Shown here: piece by piece, positions 1 to 12,756 of the stretch
Position numbering within the stretch: position 1 is the stretch's first letter
How the letters are laid out: each line of letters opens with the position of its first letter
Origin: Paratinospora sagittata
Lineage: Eukaryota > Streptophyta > Magnoliopsida > Ranunculales > Menispermaceae
Assembly (NCBI GenBank): GCA_035771175.1
Contig: CM069611.1
Coordinates: 13,546,366-13,610,365, forward strand
DNA: 64,000 nt
Direction: 5' to 3'
Program-made: the position numbers and the translations under genes
The notes under the pieces: model-generated
What the model was told of the DNA's origin: nothing
The model's input: the letters and a program-made list of their open reading frames with translations, nothing else
Database searches by the model: none

Positions 1-38
1 CTTACAAGCAAGAATATTTAGAAAATTCGTTAGGGAAC

Positions 39-305
39 ATGTATGATGAAGGAAATTTTGTAAATCGCACTCTACTGTTTAATGGCAAAAATTACTTCCA
101 CTGGAAAACAACAATAAGATACTTCATGAGATCCCATGACTCTGATGTTTGGGATATTGTAAGAAATGGCTATTCTGCACCGAAAAAGGTTGAAAATGGA
201 GTAATTTTGTCAAAGGCAAAAAATGTATGGCTACCCTTAAAGTGATGAAGAAGCTGGGTGAGGGTTTCCCACAAGCAAAAACAGTTGAAAATTTCCTTAA
301 GAAGC
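39..305 (+). pseudogene. Half-length gag unit with internal deletion
   Basis: The unit starts at the MYDEGN methionine and reads to W64, then jumps from the WLP codons straight to KVMKKLGEG near the unit end, removing roughly residues 67-152. The result is a 267-bp half unit. The same junction recurs at about 1532-1552 in the unit starting at 1346 (266 bp), so this deleted form was copied rather than created twice. The two half units lie 1307 bp apart, which equals one half unit plus two full units, indicating an old three-unit duplication. Confidence 0.8.
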
Positions 306-836
306 ATGTATGATGAAGGAAATTCTGTGAATCACCCTCCACTATTCAAGGGTGGAAATTACTTGCACTGGAAAACAAGAATGACATACTTTAAGAGATC
401 CCATGACTTAGATGTTTGGCATATTGTAAGAAATGGCTATTCTGTACCCACAAAGGTTGAAAATTGAGTAATTGTGGCGAAGAAAGAGAATGTATGGCTA
501 CCTAGAGAAAAGAAGTTAGAGGAATTAAATGAAAAGGCCATAAACATGCTTTTCTGCTGTCTTTACAATAATGAATTGAACAGACTCAGTGCCTGCGACA
601 CTGCCAAGGAGAAATGGGATAACCTAGAAGTTACTCGTGAAGACACAAAGCAAGTAAAGGAAACAAAGTTGAGAAAGCTGGAGGAATCCTATGATGCCTT
701 CAGAATTAGTAAGAACGTGGAAATCTCAAAAGCCATAACACGCTTAACCAAGATTATTAAAGAGACGAAGAAGCAGGGTGAGGTGCTCCTACAAGCAAAA
801 ATAAATAGAAAATTCATTAGGGAACATGTATCATGA
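306..836 (+). pseudogene. Gag unit with one in-frame stop
   Basis: A nearly full-length UBN2-like gag unit. One frame runs from MYDEGNSVNH to the closing REHVS and is broken only by TGA at 465-467, at the Gly codon after VEN (unit residue 54). The 120-residue part after the stop keeps W64, the LEELNEKAINMLF segment and KEKWDNLEVT. The same TGA at residue 54 occurs in several other units, for example those starting at 1612, 6649 and 11214, so it is a subfamily marker. Confidence 0.8.
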
Positions 837-1611
837 ATGAATTTCTGTAAATCGCCCTCTACTGTTTAAGGGCAAAAATTATTTCCACTGGAAAACAACA
901 ATAAGATACTTGATGAGATCCCATGATTCTGATGTTTGGGATATTGTAAGAAATCGCTATTCCGCACCCACAAAGGTTGAAAATAGAGTAATTGTGCCGA
1001 AGGCAAAGAATGTATGGCTACTCGGAGAAAAGAAGTTAGAGCAATTAAATGGCAAGGCTATAAGCATGCTTTTCTGTTGTCTTTCCATTAATGAATCCAA
1101 CAGACGTAGTGCCTCCAACACTGCCAAGAAGAAATGAGATAATGTAGAAGTTACTCATGAAGACAGAAAGCCTGTAAAAGAAACAAAGTTGAGAAAGCTG
1201 GAGGAATCCCATGATCCATTCAGAATTAGTGAGAACATGGAAATCTGAAAAGCCATAACACGCTTAACCAAGATTATTAAAGAGATGAAGAAGCTGGGTG
1301 AGGTGCTCTTCCGAGAAAAAATATTTAGAAAATTCGTTAGGGAACATGTATGATGAAAGAAATTTTGTAAATCGCCCCTACTGTTTAAGAGAAAAAAATT
1401 ACTTCCCCTGGAAAACAACAATAAGATATTTCATGAGATCTCATGACTCTGATGTTTGGGATATTGTAAGAAATGGTTATTCTGCACCGACAAAGGTTGA
1501 AAATGGAGTAATTTTGCCGAAGGCAAAAAATGTATGGCAACCCTTAAAGTGATGAAGAAGCTGGGTGAGGGGTTCCCACAAGCAAAAAAGTTGAAAAATT
1601 CCTTAAGAAGC

Positions 1612-2100
1612 ATGTATGATGAAGGAAATTTTGTAAATCACCCTCCACTATTCAAGGGTGGAAACTACTTGCACTTGAAAACAAGAATGAGATACTTCAA
1701 GAGATCCCATGATTCAGATGTTTGGCATATTGTAAGAAATGGCCATTCTGTACCCACAAAGGTTGAAAATTGAGTAATTGTGGCGAAGAAAGAGAATGTA
1801 TGGCTACCTGGAGAAAGGAAGTTAGAGGAATTAAATGAAAATGCCATAAACATTCTTTTCCGCAGTCTTTCCATTAATGAATTGAACAGACTCAGTGCCT
1901 GCGACATTGCCAAGGAGAAATGGGATAACCTAGAAGATACTCATGAAAACACAAAGCAAGTAAAGGAAACAAAGTTGAGAAAGATGGAGGAATCCTATGA
2001 TGCCTTCAGAATTAGTGAGAACGAAGACATCTCAGATGCCATAACACGCTTCACCAAGATTATTAAATCGATGAAGAAGCTGGGTGAGGTGTTCCAATAA
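1612..2100 (+). pseudogene. Gag unit with stops at residues 54 and 163
   Basis: The frame opens at MYDEGNFVNH and continues to GEVFQ, with TGA after VEN at 1771-1773 and a closing TAA at 2098-2100. The second stop comes from TTCCAATAAGC replacing TTCCCACAAGC (Pro162 to Gln, Gln163 to stop). This is the first of a run of units up to about 7140 that share this change. Confidence 0.78.
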
Positions 2101-3606
2101 GCAAAAAAAGCAGGAAAATTCCTTTGGAGACATGAATGATGAAGGAAATTATGTGCATCGCCCTCTACTATTTAATGGCGGAAATTACTTGAACTGAAAA
2201 ACAAAAATGAGATTCTTCACGAGATCCCATGATTAAGATGTTTGGCATATTGTAAGAAATGGTCATTCTGCACCCACAAAGGTTGAAAATGGAGTAATTG
2301 TGCAAGGGCAATGAATGTATGGCTACCCGGAGAAAAAAGTTAGAACAATTAAATGAAAATGCCATCTACATGTTTTTCTGCAGTCTTTCCATTAATGAAT
2401 TCAACAGACTCAGTGCCTGCGACACTGCTAAGGAGAAATGGGATAACCTAGAAGTTACTCATGAAGACACAAATCAAGTAAACGAAACAAAGTTAAGAAT
2501 GCTGGAGGAATGCTAGGATGCCTTCAAAATTAGTGAGAACGAAGACATCTCAGATGACCTAACACGCTTCCCCAAGATTATTAAAGTAATGAAGAAGCTG
2601 GGTGAGGTGTTCCAATAAGCAAAAAAAGCAGGAAAATTCCTTAGGGGAAATGAATGATGAAGGAAATCTTGTGCATCGCCCTCCACTGTTCAAGGGCGGA
2701 AATTACCTGAACTGAAAAACAAGAACGACATACTTCAAGAGATCCCATGATTCAAATGTTTGGCATATTGTACGAAATGGCCATTCTGCACCCACAAAGG
2801 TTGAAAATGGAGTAATTGTGGCAAAGGCAAATAATGTATGGCTACCCGGAGAAAAGAAGTTAGAGCAATTAAATGAAAAGGCCATAAACATGCTTTTTTG
2901 CAGACTTTCCATTAATGAATTCAACAGACTCAGTGCCTGCGACACAGCCACGGAGAAATGGGATAACCTAGAAGTTACTCATGAAGACACAATGCAAGTA
3001 AATGAAACAAGGTTTAGAATGCTGGAGGAATGCTAGAATGCCTTCAAAATTAGTGAGAATGAAGACAACTCAAATGCCATAACACGTTTCACCAAGATTA
3101 TTAAAGCAATGAAGAAGTTGGGTGAGGTGTTCCAATAAGCAAAAAAGCTAGAAAATTTCTTAGAGGACATGAATGATGATGGAAATTTTGTGGATTACCC
3201 TCTACTGTTCATGGGCGGAAATTAGTTGAACTGAAAAACAAGAATGAGATACTTCATGAGATCCCATGATTCTAATGTTTGGGATATTGTTAGAAATGGC
3301 TATTCTACACCCACAAAGGTTGAAAATGGATTAATTGCGCCGAAGGCAAAGAATGTATGGCGGCTCGGAGAAAAGAAGTTAGAGCAATTAAATGACAAAG
3401 CCATAGACATGCTTTTCTACAGACTTTCCATTAATGAATTCAGCAGACTCAGTGCCTGCGCCACTGCCAAGGAGAAATGGGATAACCTAGAAGTTACTCA
3501 TGAAGACACAAAGCAAGTAAACTAAACAAAGTTGAGAATGCCGGAGGAATCCTATGATACCTTATGAATTTGTGAAAACGAAGACATCTCAGATGCCGTA
3601 ACACGC

Positions 3607-4119
3607 TTGACCAAGAATATTAAAGAAATGAAAAAGCTGGGTGAGGTGTTCCCCCAAGAACAAATAGTTGGAAATTCCTTAAGAAGCATATATGATGCAG
3701 GAAATTCTTTGGATCGCCCTCCACTGTTCAAGGGTGGAAATTACTTGCACTTGAAAACAAGAATGAGATACTTCAAGAGATCTCATGATTCAGATGTTTG
3801 GCATGTTGTAACAAATGGCCATTCTGCACCCACAAAGGTTGAAAATGGAGTAATTGTAGCAAAGACAATGAATGTATGGATACCCAGAGAAAAGAAGTTA
3901 GAGCAATTAAATGAAAAGGCCATAAACATTTTTTTCTACAGTCTTTCCATTAATGAATTCAACAGACTCAGTGCCTGCAACACTGCCAAGGAGAAATGGG
4001 ATAACCTAGAAGTTACTCATGAAGACACAAAGCAAGTAAACGAAACAAAGTTGAGAATGCTGGAGGGATCCTATGATTCCTTCAGAATTAGTGAAAACGA
4101 AAAATCTCAAATGCCGTAA
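3607..4119 (+). pseudogene. Gag unit joined in frame to the tail of the preceding unit
   Basis: A 170-residue open frame starts inside the tail of the unit beginning at 3169 (MTKNIKEMKKLGEVFP) and reads without a stop across the junction into the next unit (SIYDAGNSLDRPPLF), as far as SYDSFRISENE. It is open across the junction because the first unit is 519 rather than 520 bp, which keeps the phase. A one-base loss in the run after GAAAACGA shifts the frame near the end and gives stop TAA at 4117-4119. The initiating Met (ATG) is replaced by ATA. I see this as an accident of indels, not a functional fusion. Confidence 0.75.
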
Positions 4120-6129
4120 CACGCTTGACCAAGAATATTAAAGAAATAAAAAAGCTGGGTGAGGTGTTCCCACAAGCAATAATAGTTGGAAAATTCGTTA
4201 AGAAACATGTACGATGCAGCAAATTCTATGAATCGCCCTTCCACTGTTCAAGGGTGGAAATTACTTGCACTTGAAAACAAGAATGAGATACCTTAAGAGA
4301 TCCCACGATTCAGATGTTTGGCATATTGTAAGAAATGGTCATTCTGCACCCACAAAGGTTGAAAATGGAGTAATTGTGGCAAAGGCAATGAATGTATGGC
4401 TACCCGGAGAAAAGAAGTTAGAACAATTAAATGAAAAGGCCGTAAACATGTTTTTCTGCAGTCTTTCCATTAATGAATTCAACGGACTCAGTGCCTGCGA
4501 CACCTCCAAGGAGAAATGGGATAACCTAGAAGTTACTCATGAAGACAAAAAGCAGGTAAACGAAACAAAGTTGAGAGTGCTGGAGGAATGCTAGGATGCC
4601 TTCAAAATTAGTGCGAACGAAGACATCTCAGATGCCATAACACGCTTCACCAAGTTTTTTAAAGCGATGGAGAAGTTGGGTGAGGTGTTCCAATAATCAA
4701 GAAAAGTAGGAAAATTCCGTAGGGGACATGATTGATGAAAGAAATTTTGTGCATCGCCCTCCATTGTTCAAGGGCGGAAATTACTTGAACTGAAGAACAA
4801 GAATGAGATACTTCAAGAGATCCCATGATTCAAATGTTTGGCATATTGTAAGAAATGACCATTTTGCATGCACAAAGGTTGAAAATGGAGTAATTGCGGC
4901 AAAAGCAAAGAATGTATTGCTACCTGGAGAAAAGAAGTTACAACAATTAAATGAAAAGGCCATAAACATGCTTTTCTGCAGTCTTTCCATTAATGAATTC
5001 AACAGACTCAGTGCCTGGGACACTTCCAAGGAGAAATGGGATAACCTAAAAGTTACTCATAAAGACACAAAGCAAGAAAACGAAACAAAGTTGAGAATGC
5101 TGGAGGAATTCTAGGATGCCTTCAAAATTAGTGGGAACGAAGACACCTCAGATGCCATAACATGCTTCACCAATATTATTAAAGCGATGAAGAAGTTGGG
5201 TGAGGTGTTCCAATAAACGAAAAAAGCAGGAAAATTCCTTAGGGGAAATGAATGGTGAAGGAAATTTTGTGCATAACCCTCCACTGTTCAAGGGCGAAAA
5301 TTAGTTGAACTGAAAAATAAGAATGAGATACTTCAAGAGATCCCTTGATTCAGATGTTTGGCATATTGTAAGAAATGGCCATATTGCACCCACAAAGGTT
5401 GGAAATGGAGTAATTGCGGCAAGGCAAAGAATGTATGGCTACCTGGAGAAAAGAAGTTACAGCAATGAAATGAAAATGCCATAAAAATGCTTGTCTGCAG
5501 TCTTTCCATTAATGAATTCAGCAGACTCAGTGCCTGCGACACTTCCAAGGAGAAATGGTGGGTGAGGTGTTCCAATAAGCAAAAAAAGCAGGAAAATTCC
5601 TTAGGGCACATGAATGATGAAGGAAATTTTGTGGATCGCCCTCTACTGTTCAAGGGCGGAAATTACTTGAACTGAAAAACATGAATGAGAAACTTCAAGA
5701 GATCCCATGATTCTGATGTTTGGGATATTGTAAGAAATGGTTATTCTGCACCCACAATTGTTGAAAATGGATTAATTGTGCCGAAGGCAAAGAATGTATG
5801 GCAACCCGGAGAAAAGAAGTTAGAGCAATTAAATGACAAAGCCATAGACATGCTTCTCTACAGTCTTTCCATTAATGAATTCAGCAGACTCAGTGCCTGC
5901 GACACTTCCAAGGAGAAATGGGATAACCTAGAAGTTACTCATAAAGACACAAAGCAAGTAAACGAAACAAAGTTGAGAATGCTGAAGGAATGCTAGGATG
6001 CCTTCAAAATTAGTGAGAACGAAGACATCTCAGACGCCATAACATGCTTCACCATGATTATTAAAGCGATGAAGAAGTTGGGTTAGGTGTTCCAATAAGC
6101 AAAAAAAGCAGGAAAGTTCCGTAGGGCAC

Positions 6130-6649
6130 ATGTATGATGAAGGAAATTTTGTGCATCGCCCTCCACTGTTCAACGGCGAAAATTACTTGCACTGGAAAAC
6201 AAGAATGAGATTGTTCAAGCGATACAATGATTCAGATATTTGGCATATTGTAAGTAATGGCTATTCTGCACCAACAAAGGTTGAAAATGGAGTAATTGTG
6301 GGGAAGGCAAAAAATGTATGGCAAACCGCAGAAAAGAAGTTAGACCAATTAAATGAAAACGCCATAAACATGTTTTTCTGCAGTCTTTCCTCTAATGAAT
6401 TCAATAGACTCAGTGCCTACGACACTGCCAAGTAGAAATGGGATAATCTAGAAGTTACTCATGAAGACACAAAACAAGTAAACGAAACAAAGTTAAGAAT
6501 GCTGGAGGAATCCTATGATTCCTTTAGAATTAGTGAGAACGAGGACATCTCAGATGCCATAACACGTTTCTTCAAGATTATTAAAGTGATGAAGAAGCTG
6601 GGTGAGGTGTTCCACAAGCAAAAACAGTTGGAAAATTCCTTAAGAAGCA
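6130..6649 (+). pseudogene. Gag unit, N-terminal part open, stop at residue 102
   Basis: The frame runs from MYDEGNFVHRPPLFNGENYLHWKT through FNRLSAYDTAK and ends at TAG (6433-6435) in place of the Glu codon of KEKW. After the stop the same frame continues from 6499 as MLEESYDSFRISENEDIS to the unit end. The N-terminal half is one of the better preserved in block I, with NY..WK intact. Confidence 0.75.
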
Positions 6650-8729
6650 TGTATGATGAAGGAAATTCTGTGAATCACACTCTACTGTTCAAGGGTGGAA
6701 ATTACTTGCACTGGAAAATAAGAGTGAGATATATTTTAAGAGATCCCATGATTCAGATGTTTGGCATACTGTAAAAAATGGATATTCTGTACTCACAAAG
6801 GTTGAAAATTGAGTAATTGTGGCGGCGGAAGAGAATGTATGGCTACTTGGAGACAAAAAGTTAGAGCAATTAAATGAAAATGCCAAAAACATGCTTTTTT
6901 GTAGTCTTTCCATTAATGAATTCAACTGACTCAGTGCCTACGACACTGCCAACGAGAAATGGGATAACCTAGAAGTTACTCATGAAGACAAAAAGCAAGT
7001 AAACAAAACAAAGTTGAGAATGCTGGAGGAATGCTTGGATGCCTTCAAAATTAGTGAGTACGAAGACATCTCAGATGCCATAACACACTTCACCAAGATT
7101 ATTAAAGGGATGAAGAAGCTGGGTGAGGTGTTCCAATAAGCAAAAAAAAGAAGGAAAATTCCTTAGGGGACATGAATGATGAAGGAAGTTTTGTGCATCG
7201 CCTTCCATTGTTAAAGGGCGAAAATTACTTGAACTGAAAAATAAGAATGACATACTTCATGAGATCCCATAATTCTGATGTTTGGGATATTGTAAGAAAT
7301 GGCTATTCTCCACCCACAAAGGTTGAAAATAGATTAATTGCACCGAAGGCAAAAAATGTATGGCAGCCCGGAGAATAGAAGTTAGAGCAATTAAATGATG
7401 AAGCCATAGATATGCTTTTCTACGGTCTTTCCATTAATGAATTCAACAGACTTAGTGCCTGCGACACTGTCGAGGAGAAATGGGATAACCTAAAAGTTAC
7501 TCCTGAAGACGCAAAGCAAGTAAAAATAACAAAGTTGAGAATGCTAGAGGAATCTTATGATACCTTCAGAATTAGTGAAAATGAAGACATCTCAGATGCT
7601 GTAACACGTTTCACAAAGAATATTAAAGAAATGAAGAAGCTGGGTGAGGTGGCCCCACAAGCAAAAACAATTGGAAATCACTTAAGGGACACGTATGATA
7701 AAGGAAATTCTTTGGATCGCCCCCCACTGTTCAACGGCAGAAATTAGTTGCACTGAAAACCAAGAATGAGATACTTCATGAGATCCCACGATTCTGATAT
7801 TTGTAATATTGTAAGAAATGGCTATTCTGAACCCACAAAGGTTGAAACTGGAGTAATTGTGGCGAAGGCAAAGAATGTATGGCTACCCGAAAAAAAGAAG
7901 TTAGAACAATTAAATGACAAGGCCATAACATGTTTTTTTACAGTCCTCTCATTAATGATATCAACAGACATAGTGCCTGCAACACTGCCAAGGAAAAATG
8001 GGATAACCTAGAAGTTACTCATGAAGACATAAAACAAGTAAACGAAACAAAGTTGAGAATGCAGGAAGAATCCTATGATGCCTTCAGAATTAGTGAAAAC
8101 GAAGACATCTCAGATGCCATAACACGCTTCACCAAGATTATTAAAGAGATAAAGAAGCCGGGTGAGGTGTTCCCACAAGCAAAAGTAGTGGGAAAATTCC
8201 TTACGGGACATGTATGATGAAGGAAATTATGTGAATCGCCCTCCACTGTTCAAGGATGGAAATTGCTTGCGCTGAAAAACAAGAATGAGATATTTCATGA
8301 GATCCCATTATTCATATGTTTGGGATATTGTAAGAAATGGCTATTCTACACCCACAAAGGTTGTAAATGGAGTAATTGTGCCGAAGGCAAAGAATGTATG
8401 GCTACTCGGAGAAAAAGAGTTAGACCAATTAAATGACAAGGTAAGAAACACGCATTTCTACGGTCTTTCCATCAACATATATAACAGACATTGTGCATGC
8501 AACTCTGCCAAGGAGAAATGGGATAACTAAGAAGTTACTCCTGAAGGCAGAAAGGAAGTAAACGAAACAAAGTTGATCATGCTGGAGGGATCCTATGATG
8601 CCTTCAGAATTAGCGAGAATGAAGACATCTCAGATGCCATAACAAGCTTCACCAACATTATTAAAGCGATGAAAAAGCTGGGTGAGGTGTTCCCACAAGC
8701 AAAAAAAGTTGGAAAATTCCTTAGGGGAC

Positions 8730-9326
8730 ATGTATGATGAAAAAGATTTTGTGCATCGCCCTCCACTGTTCAAGGACGGAAATTCCTTGAACTGAAAAAC
8801 AAGAATGAGATACTTAATGAGATCCCATGATTCAGATGTTTGGGATATTGTAAGAAATGGCTATTCTGGACCCACAAAGGTTGAAAATGGATTCATTACG
8901 CCGAAGGAAAAGAATGTATGGCAGCACGGACAAAAGAAGTTAGAGAAATTAAATGATAAAGCCATAACCATGCTTTTCTACAGTCTTTCCATTAATGAAT
9001 TCAGCAGAGCCAATACCTGCAACACTGCCAAGGAGAAATGGGATAATCTAGAAGTTACTGATGAAGACAGAAAGGAAGTAAACGAAATAGAGTTGACAAA
9101 GCTGGAGGAATCCTATCATGCCTTCAGAATTAGTGAGAACGAAGACATCTTAGATGCCACAACATGCTTCACCAAGAACATTAAGGAAACGAGGAAGCTG
9201 GGTGAGGTGTTCCCACAAGCCAAAACAGTTGGAAAACTCCTTAAGAAAATGTCTGATGAAGGAAATTTTGTGATCCTCCTCCATTGTTCAAGGGTGGAAA
9301 CAACTTGCACTGGAAAACAAGAATGA
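8730..9326 (+). pseudogene. Gag unit reading through into the next unit
   Basis: After the common TGA at the Trp22 codon, the frame is open from MRYLMRSHDSDVW (8805) through the unit end and across the junction (KKMSDEGNFV), then drifts out of phase. This unit is 519 bp, so the junction stop is lost. This is the second read-through junction I found, after the one at about 3688. Confidence 0.7.
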
Positions 9327-10693
9327 GATACTTCAAGAGATCCAATGATTTGGATGTTTGGCATATTGTAAGAAATGGCTATTCTGAACCCACAAAGGTT
9401 GAAGATTGAGTAATTATGGCGAAGACAAAGAATGTATCGCTACTCGGAGAAAAAAAGTTAGAGCAATTAAATGAAAAGGCCATAAACATGTTTTTCTGCA
9501 GTCTTTCGATTAATGAATTCAACAGACTCAGTACCTGCGACACTACAAATGAGAAATGGGATAACCTAAAAGTTACTCATGAAGACATAAAGCAAGTAAA
9601 CGAAACAATGTTGAGGATGCAGGAGGAATCCTATGATGCCTTCAAAATTATTGAAAACGAAGACATCTCAGATGCCATAACACGCTTCACCAAGATTATT
9701 AAAGAGATAAAGAAGCTGGGTGAGGTGTTCCCACAAGCAAAAATAGTTTGAAAATTCCTTTGGGGACATGTATGATGAAAGAAATTCTGTGAATCGCCCT
9801 CCACTGTTCAAGTTTGGTAATTACTTACGTTGAAAAACAAGAATGAGATACTTCATGAGATCCCATTATTCGGATGTTTGGGATATTGTAAGAAATGGCT
9901 ATTCTACACACACAGAGGTTATAAATGAAGTAATTGTGCCGAAGACAAAGAATGTATGGCTACCCGGAGAAAATGAGTTAGACCAATTGAATGACAAGGC
10001 CAGAAACACGCTTTTCTACTGTATTTCCATAAAGAATTCAACAGACATTGTGCCTGCAACACTGCCAAGGAGAAATGGGATAACTAAGAAGTTACTATTG
10101 AAGGAACAAAGCAAGTAAACGACACAAAGTTGAGCATGCTGGAGGAATCCTTTGATGCCTTTAGAATTAGCGAGAACGAAGACATCTCATATGCCATAAC
10201 ACGCTTCACCAAGATTATTATAGCAATGAAAAAGCAGGGTGAGGTGTTCCCACAAGCAAAAAATGTTACAAAATTCCTTAGGGGACATGTATGATGAAGA
10301 AAATTCTGTGCATCGTACTCCACTGTTTAAGGACGAAAATTACTTGAACTGAAAAACAAGAATGAGATACTTCATGAGATCCCATGATTTAGATGTTTGG
10401 GATATTGTAAGAAATGGCTATTCTGCACCCAAAAAGGTTGAAAATAGATTCATTGCGCCGAAGGCAAAGAATGTATGGCAGCCCGGAGAAAAGAAGTAAG
10501 AGCAATTAAATGATAAAGCAAGCAAACGAAACAAAGTTAAGAATGCTGGAGGAATCCTATGATACCCTCAGAATAGGTAAGAACGAAGACATCTCAGATG
10601 CCATAACACGCTTCTCCAAGATTATTAAGGAGATGAAGTAGCCGGGTGAGTTGCTCCCACAAGCAAAAACAATTCGAAAATTCCTTAAGGGAC

Positions 10694-11221
10694 ATGTATG
10701 CTGAAGGAAATTCTTTGAATCACCCTCAACTGTTCAATGGCAGAAATTAATTGCACTGAAAAACAAGAATGAGATTCTACATGAGATCCCATGATTCTGA
10801 TATTTGGGATATTGTAAGAAATGGCTATTCTGCACCGACAAAGGATGAAAATGGAGTAATTGTGCGGAGGGCAAAGAATGTATGGCTTCCCAGAGAAAAG
10901 AAGTTAGAGCAATTAAATGATAAGGCCATAAATATGCTTTTCTGCAGTCTTTCCCTTAATGACTTCAACAGACTCAGTGCCTACGACACAGCCAAGGAGA
11001 AATGGGATAATCTAGCAAATATTCATGAGGACACAAAAGAAGTAAACGAAACAAAGTTGAGAATGCTGGAGGACTCTTATGATGCACTCAGAATTAGTGA
11101 GAAGGAAGACATCTCAAATGCCATAACACGCTTCACCAAGAATATTAAAGAAATGAAGAAGCTGGGTGAGGTGTTCCCACAAGCAAAAATAGTTGGAAAA
11201 TTCCTTAAGAAGCACGTATGA
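10694..11221 (+). pseudogene. Gag unit with a single stop at Trp22
   Basis: A 520-bp reference-length unit. The frame is correct from the ATG to the terminal KKHV and the TGA at 11219-11221; the only lesion is TGA for Trp22 (LHWKT). The 150-residue part after the stop holds W38, W64, FNRLSAYDTAKEKWDNL and ITRFTKNIKEMKKLG. The closing TGA overlaps the next unit start, shown here as ACGTATGATG at 11214. Confidence 0.8.
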
Positions 11222-12235
11222 TGAAGAAAATTTTGTGAATCGCTCCTCAGTGTTCAAGGGTGGAAATTACTTGCACTGGAAAACAAAAACGAGATACTTC
11301 AAGAGATCCCATGATTGAGATGTTTGGCATATTGTAAGAAATGGCTATTCAGTACCTACAAAGGTTGAAAATTGAGTAATTGTGGCGAAGGCAAACAATG
11401 TATGGCTACCCGGAGAAAAGAAGTTAGACCAATTAAATGAAAAGGCCACAAACATGCATTTCTGCAGTCCTTCCATTATTCAATTCAATAGACTCAGTGC
11501 CTGCGGCCCTGCCAAGGAGAAATGGGATAACGTAGAAGTTACTCATTAAGAAACAAAGCAAGTAAAGGAAACAAAGTGGAGAATGTTGCTGGAATCCTAT
11601 GATGTTTTCAGAATTGGTGAGATTGAAGACATCTCAAATTCCAAAACACGCCTCGCAAAAATTATTAAAGAGATGAAGTAGCTGGGTGAGGTGCTTCCAC
11701 AAGCAAAAACAATTGGAAAATTCCTTCGGGGACATATGTGATGTAGGAAATTCTTTGGATCACCCTCCACTATTCAATAGTGGAAATTACTTGCACTGAA
11801 AACCAAGAATGAGATACTTCACGAGATCCCATGATTATGATATTTGGAATATTGTAAGAAATGACTATTCTTCAGCCACAAAGGTTGAAAATGGAGTAAT
11901 TGTGCTGAAGGCAAAAAATTTGTGGCTTCCTGGAGAAAAGAAGTTAGAGCAATTAAATGACAAGGCCATAGACATGCTTTTCTCTAGTCTTTCCATTAAT
12001 GATTTCAGCATAGTGCCTGCAACACTGCCGAGGAGAAATGTGATAACCTAGAAGTTACTAATGAAGACGTAAAGCAAGTAAAGGAAACAAAGTTGAGAAT
12101 GTTGGAGGAATCTTATGATGCCTTTAGAATTAGTGAGAACAAAGACATCTCAGATGCCATAACACGCTTCACCAAGATTATTAAAGAGGAGAAGAAGCTG
12201 GGTGAGGTGCTCCCACAAGAAATTCCTTAGGGGAC

Positions 12236-12756
12236 ATGTATGATGAAGGAAATTTTGTGAATCGCCCTCCACTGTTCAAGAGCGGAAATTACGTGCAATG
12301 GAAAACAAGAATAAGGTACTTCAAGAGATCCCATGATTCTTATGTTTGGGATATTGTTAGAAATGCCTATTCTGCACCCACAATTGTTGAAAATGGAGTA
12401 AATGTGCCGAAGGCAAAGAATGTGTGGCTACCCGGAGAAAAGAAGTTAGAACAATTAAATGAAAAGGTCATAAATATGTTTTTTTGTAGTCTTTCCATCA
12501 ATGATATCGACAGACATAGTGCCTGCAACACTGCAAAGGAGAAATGGGATAACCTAAAAGTTACTCATGAAGACACAAAGCAAGTAAACGAAACAAAGTT
12601 GAGAATATTGGAGGAATCTTATGATGCCTTTAGAAGTAGTTAGAACGAACACATCTCAGAAACAATAATAAGTTTCGCGAAGATTATTAAAGAGATAAAG
12701 AAGTTGGGTGAGGTGTTCCCACAAGCAAAAATAGTTGGAAAATTCCTTTGGGGACA
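12236..12756 (+). pseudogene. Gag unit retaining Trp22, stop near residue 136
   Basis: Open from MYDEGNFVNRPPLFKSGNYVQWKT to YDAFRSS (135 residues), then TAG replaces the Glu codon of ISENED. Trp22 is present, unlike in most neighbours. LSINDIDRHSACNTAKEKW marks it as the DIV/NDI-type subfamily that alternates with HIV/NEF-type units. Confidence 0.75.
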
